Positions 58,761 to 64,000 of a stretch of DNA of 64,000 nt are shown here, piece after piece. The stretch lies in NCBI RefSeq assembly GCF_016859285.1, contig NC_053411.1:6607501-6671500 (forward strand), read 5' to 3'. Made by a program: the position numbers and the translations under genes. Position 1 is the stretch's first letter. Each line of letters opens with the position of its first letter. Below the pieces are notes generated by a model. The model was not told the DNA's origin. It ran no database searches and saw only the letters and a list, made by a program, of their open reading frames with translations. Source of the stretch: Xiphias gladius (taxonomy: Eukaryota > Chordata > Actinopteri > Istiophoriformes > Xiphiidae).

Positions 58761-61700
58761 GGACAAGGCACACCCTGACCTTTTTTTCAGTGTGAGTATA
58801 TGAGGCAGGTTTAAAGACGTTTTGAAGAACAAAAACAGAACTTTTCACTGCTGAATTCCTCTGCAAAATACAGACCTGTATCCCTCAGCCAGTGCGGGAT
58901 GTTGAGTCCCCTTTATGTAGCAAGGCATTAAGGGCCTGGAAGTCGGGGTAGTGGATGAGCATGTAGTTTGTCCGACTTTTATGCAGGAGGGTGGAGTTTC
59001 CTATCACAGAATAGTTAACTGGCCTCAACCCATGACGGGGTATGTAATGATTTTACCGTATTTGTAAGCGGCCCTGTTGACACCCTATGCAGTGATGTAA
59101 GCAGCTGCCTTGCTGAAGAGTCATTGAGCCAGGTCAGTGATTTTGCTCCCAGTAAATAGGGCTGTTGTTCTGTAACTGACCCTGACCTCCGAAACCCCAA
59201 ATACACTCTGAGATTCCCAGAGGGTCACATCTTGGTAACTGAACCACTGCTGCTAATATTTCTCTACCCTCAGTTAAGCTATTAGTATGCACTGAACTGA
59301 GACAGAAACATGCTGCAGCTAAACCACTGAGGTTGAAATAAATAATAAATATTTTAAGGTTTTTTTTTTCAGTCAACAAAATGCTCAGCGATATCTATAG
59401 CAATATGGGAATACAGGCAGAGATAAGTAGATGTTGAGGTGAGATGACTACACTATCCTTGTGATGCTCTAGTAGACAGGGAACTGATCTGGAACAAGGA
59501 ACTGACCTATAAAAAAGCAGCAGGGATGGTCAAGGCAACCAATTAATCCACAGAGGGTGGGTGAAGGATAAAGGGTCCCCGTAATTCCTTTTACAGTGTG
59601 TTCATGTTTGGCCAGAGGGCAGCAGTGGGTGCGCATGCATGTACACAATCACACACATATACAGGCATTTCACCCCTTTCTGGTCACAGTGTTCTTGGAC
59701 CAAAGTGGTTGCACTGTACTGCAGTGGAGAATTTTGTCTATAAAAATGGATTTACGTATTTAAAAACACAGAATGTATGACTTTTCCCCTCAAGGTCTAT
59801 TTCATAAAACGCCTTTCCAGTAAATGCTTCTTTGTTCGTCCTCTGTAAAGTGGCAAAACTACCTTGCCTTTCACTAAACATTGGTTGTTTATCGAACCAC
59901 AAGCATCTTGTAAAAACTTGAGACTCATCACTGGTTTTAATACTATTAGCAGGGACTCATTTTCAAGTGGTTTCTCTTCTTTCTCTATCTTAATGTTCCT
60001 GTTGAAAAAAAAATTAAGTTTTAATGTGATTACTACTACAGAGCCCCGAATGAGATGATGATTAAGTCAGACCCGGGCACCAGGGCTTGATAAACTTAGT
60101 GTTTCTCTGGGTCCCAGGGAAATTAAAATATTTAATATCTGCTGTCACACGGTTAGAGAACCACCAGATGGGTATCAAAAACGTTTCAGACACGGTGAAA
60201 GCATTCCCTTTCCTGTCTCTCTAAATTTTATTCATCACATTGAATAGTAAGATACTTGAGGATGGTGTCCAGTAAAGATGGTGCTCGGGGTTAATGGCTC
60301 TGGAAACTAGCCCAGTAGCAATAACTGGCTGTCATCATCAGCATACTGGTTCCATTAGCACAGAATCAGAATCAGACCGCAAGTAAGCAAGAAAAAAAAA
60401 AGGCTTTAAACGCAGGAGACAAACTTGATGCACTGTTGAGACCAAGTCACAGGCTATATTTTGTACAACATGTAGAAATTCTGCCTTGGTAGTGTTGAAA
60501 AAACAAAAACATCCATGATACCAGCCTTTCTTTCATAATTGCATGAATTTGCCAAAGTAGTGTAAACTCTATTATGACTCATAGCCAATTGATTATTAAG
60601 TTGGGCCCTGCCTTTCTCTTCGTCGTCCTCCTCCATGTCTTCACTTGCACTGCAGCTCTCTGTCTAACCAGAGAACAGGCTGTGAGCTCAGCGCTCCTCC
60701 CCAGCTGCGATGCTCTCCCCTGGGGCTACAGACACCAGTCGGGCTTCCTGGTCACGGGGTGTTGTGCTGTTGCTGACAGACTCACCATGCTAAGGTCACA
60801 TTCTTGCCCAACATAGAGTCAGCAGATTAACAAACCTATGACTTTGATTTATGCCCTGTAATAACACCAAAGAGAATTTTGCACAAATGTGGTAAAGGAT
60901 GATTTTTGAGATTATTGAACAAGCTACCTCTGTCTATAAGTAGAGGATCCTGCAATCCAGCAAAGCAGCACTAGATTCCTTGCTTTTGACTTTAGGATAG
61001 GAGACCTTGATCTCAATTCCCTTTGTAGCTAATTTGTGGACTATTCCTCTCCTTCCTTCTTCCTGCTCTTTCTGTGATGCCTACCCCTGGTGTTAAATAG
61101 CAAAATGAATCCGAATCTTATCTGGATAATAAAAAACACACTCTATATATGCGCTCAGCATGCACTGCAATCAGAATATGATCAGCTTTGTGTGACCACT
61201 AAGCTTGCATCTTGATTTGACTTAGAGTAAGTATTAGTCATCCAGGTGCAAATGCACTCCACACAGAGTGACTGTATCTGTATAAAAGTATCCACCTGAA
61301 GGATAAAACACATCATCAGAGGTACAAAATGTCTTCATGGCACGTAAACGTCATGACGACTGGTAGAAAATCATTACCACAGAAACATCACAGTCCGAGC
61401 ATCATTAATGTGTGTATAAATATCAACACTGTGGATAGAAGTAGCACCATTGTGAGTAGAAATGGAGTTGGGTGACATGTAATCACAGTCACCAGAAGTA
61501 AAACACCTTCACTGTAGGTAGATATTTGTGATCCAGATTGCAAATTACCGTGATAAGGGATGTAGGTTGGGAGTAGGTCTGACATTTGATGGTTGTACTA
61601 TGCAGTAGGTCAGTGATTCTATTCTGAGCTGAGAGAGGATAAAATCTTCATTAATCAATGTGTGTTTGTGATTGTGTAAAGCATGTACGTACCTATGCTG

Positions 61701-64000
61701 GGTGATCACGGGACACTTTCTGGTCTATCTTGAGGAGCACTGTTGCTGCCAGCAGCTGCCTCAGCAGGAGACCAAAGAGAAAATACACAAAACAGACTCT
61801 CTGCTCAGCTCAGCCCAGCAGCACGTTCTGCCAGCCTTCGCTGCTGAACAGCTCTGCTGAGCTCACATTGCCTTTTTGAAGACAATAAAGGATATTAGCA
61901 AACGTGCACCTGTATTTGGAAGTCACAAGATGATCATACTACAACTATTCCTGTAAACTGTCATGAGAGGCTATAGTTTTGTCGTCCTAGTTAAAAGAAA
62001 AACAAAACTTTGTCAGGCTCCCCATCTGATCTGGAAACCAGCGGCAGATAAAGCCAAAAAATTCAAATTGTCCAATTTTTGCCATGGCTGTTTTTTTATC
62101 GTCATCTTTGGTGTTTGATTTCTTCTCATCAAAAATTGATACCTAGTTGTTTATTATTATCTCCCACACCAATGTGAAAGCTGCAGAGCTGTAGAGCAGC
62201 AGCAGGCCTAATTGCTGTTTTGAAAATGAATCAACACGCTCAGCTCCAGTTGATTTATCTGGTTGATGAATCCTCACAACAGCTCAACAAAAAATAAGAA
62301 AACACTCCCATCAAGTAATTAATAGATAGATGTTTTATGCAAACAGCTTTCAGCGTGCAAACTAGCACCACCATTTCTAATTGCTAATTTAACCATGCAA
62401 AAGAAATATCCATATAAGTAAATAGCCATGCATGATGTTGCCTGTCCTTGACATTTCCATCAGTGGCTGCCAGCAACAGTGGCGTTTCAAAGGGCTGCTG
62501 ATCGGCTTCAGATAACTCCGTCAGGACCCAAAGGATGTTGTGTGAGCTCAAAGAGTGCTAAATCTCCCGTACCTGCATGAAACCTATCCTGCTGGTTAGC
62601 GTTAGGATTTAAACATCTGTAAAAGCCACGAAAACCCTGCAGATATAGGAAAAGCACTACAGATGACGCAAGTGAATAAGGCTTTGTTGCACAGGCTAAA
62701 AAGATGGTGAGTTGAAGCAGGGTGGGATAACAGGTATAATGGTTATGTGAAATATCGGTTTACATACTCCCTTTTAAAATAAGAAATAATCATCTATATT
62801 GCAGAACAGCAAGTAGTCAATCTTTTTGCAACTAGGCTTTCTAGAGTACTTGCACCTAAAAATTTGCCTGATTATGCTATCCGCACACTGGTTACTATTT
62901 ACCACATCAAAGTATGCTTTTGCATCCCTTCTTTTTCTGTGGAATAACATGGAAATGCATTTAAAATGCTCCCAGTGCTGTCTGCAAAAGAACATAAATA
63001 CACTGCTGCTTGTGTTTCATAATGTATTCAAAAAAAAGTGGGCCAATTCCACTGACAAAGGATGGAGTAAAGGAAAGTGAGTGAGATTGGAGTATAATTT
63101 TAAGGACATACTGAACCAGCCTTGTGAAGGTACAAAGAGGGGTTAAAGTAAGCTTTTAAATGTTAAAACTTGTGTTTGAGGTGAAAAAAACCGTCCAAAA
63201 ACAACAGGACAGAGTTCTTTTTTTCAGTTTCTTTTTTTTTTCAATATTAAAATTAATTCCATTAAATCTTCACATTTATTCTTTTAATCGTAAAGGCCTG
63301 GTCACATCTGCATTTATTAATTCATTTCAATGGACTAGCTGCAACTAACCGATTTTGCTCTGGGGGTAAAATAAATCTGTCTTGAATCTGTGAGTCTCTT
63401 GTGTCGAGTTCAAATTTATTGAAAAAAGTTGACATGTCAGTTTGTGCCGTAGACCAAAAAGCTAACCTTTGAGGGAATGTACAGCTGAAACGGGGGAAGC
63501 TATTTTAGCATAATAGCTGCATTACAACATTCTTTTTGATATAACCCTGCTTTGCTACCTAAAAAGAGCCGATGGTTTGCTGACAGTTCTCGGACAGGAG
63601 CTTGTACAAGTATGCCTCTTGTATAAACTGTGTTAAATTATTCTCCTTATTAGCAACTGACTTTGCTAACTGACAGTTAGCAAGCTACTTAGCTTGGAGA
63701 GCTAATGTGACCGATCCTGGTTGGTGGTTAGCTGGAGCTATACTAGTTCACTAGCAGCTAACAATGCGAGCACACTATGTCACTTAGCTTGTAGAACTGC
63801 AAAGATAGTTTGCAAAGATGCAAGCTGGAATTTTGCCGTGCCCATTTTGGTGAGACTAGGTTTTAATTTTAGGGAAAAAAATAAAGTTTGAGGAGTTCTT
63901 GTTCTGTTTGTTTCCATGAGAAATGCTAACAGTGCTAACTGTTTTGTGTTAAGAGTAACACAATGGTTAAAGTGAGTGATGTCAAAACAAAACTATTGTA

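Larger units (their letters stand above)
55448..64000 (+). other. ppp2r5b: ppp2r5b intron 1 (continues past the window)
   Basis: No second coding exon (expected to begin with the rest of Asp, then VPxxE-like text) is seen on +, and no gene on -. It contains two repeats of one family (55860-56115 and 57045-57300), a diverged local duplication (58170-58290 and 58640-58760) and AT-rich DNA. A gene nested in this intron cannot be excluded, but no frame looks like a known family. Confidence 0.6.

Noticed and set aside
60574-60816. 80-residue frame with a signal-peptide-like start
   Set aside because: The hydrophobic start is followed by no recognisable domain, no splice donor is convincing, and it lies in the ppp2r5b intron.

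Overview
This window is a gene-rich stretch of a ray-finned (teleost) fish chromosome. The evidence is vertebrate multi-exon genes with GT-AG introns, a cytosolic tRNA-Leu, an snoRNA host gene of the vertebrate UHG/SNHG1 type, many long CA/GT microsatellites, and several dispersed repeats typical of fish introns. Species cannot be assigned from the sequence alone.

Layout from left to right. 1-2224 shows no gene. 2225-2306 is tRNA-Leu(AAG), followed at once by a decayed 3' fragment of a Penelope-like retroelement (about 2335-3260). naa40 (N-terminal acetyltransferase of histones H4/H2A) occupies 4802-12153 on + with a long 3' UTR to about 15900. b3gat3 (glucuronosyltransferase I of the glycosaminoglycan linker) is 16937-19860 on +. 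An uncharacterised two-coding-exon gene for a 284-residue, highly charged protein is at 26052-28582 on +, with possible non-coding first exons near 22.4 and 24.0 kb. A non-coding snoRNA host gene (31437-36865, +) carries box C/D snoRNAs matching SNORD25, 26 (two copies), 27 (one good and one decayed copy), 29, 30, 22 and 31 (three copies). arl2 lies tail-to-tail with it on - (37902-40982). batf2-like (43013-48783, +) follows, then the 5' end of ppp2r5b (first coding exon 55255-55447, +), whose first intron apparently fills the rest of the window.

From what I know of human chromosome 11q12-q13, NAA40, B3GAT3, SNHG1, ARL2, BATF2 and PPP2R5B all lie in that region, so the block looks like conserved synteny. 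The genes have no common pathway: they cover histone N-terminal acetylation, proteoglycan synthesis, rRNA modification and processing guides, a small GTPase, an immune bZIP factor and a PP2A targeting subunit.

Most interesting are the snoRNA copy-number changes (SNORD31 tripled, SNORD26 doubled, SNORD27 doubled with one copy decaying, SNORD28 not found by its expected guide), two interferon-response-like elements upstream of batf2, three inverted CCAAT boxes spaced 30-31 bp upstream of arl2, complementary GT/CA tracts flanking the last exon of b3gat3, and the unrecognised charged-protein gene. Everything was read by eye; exon ends are set by reading frame, splice consensus and remembered family sequences, not by alignment.
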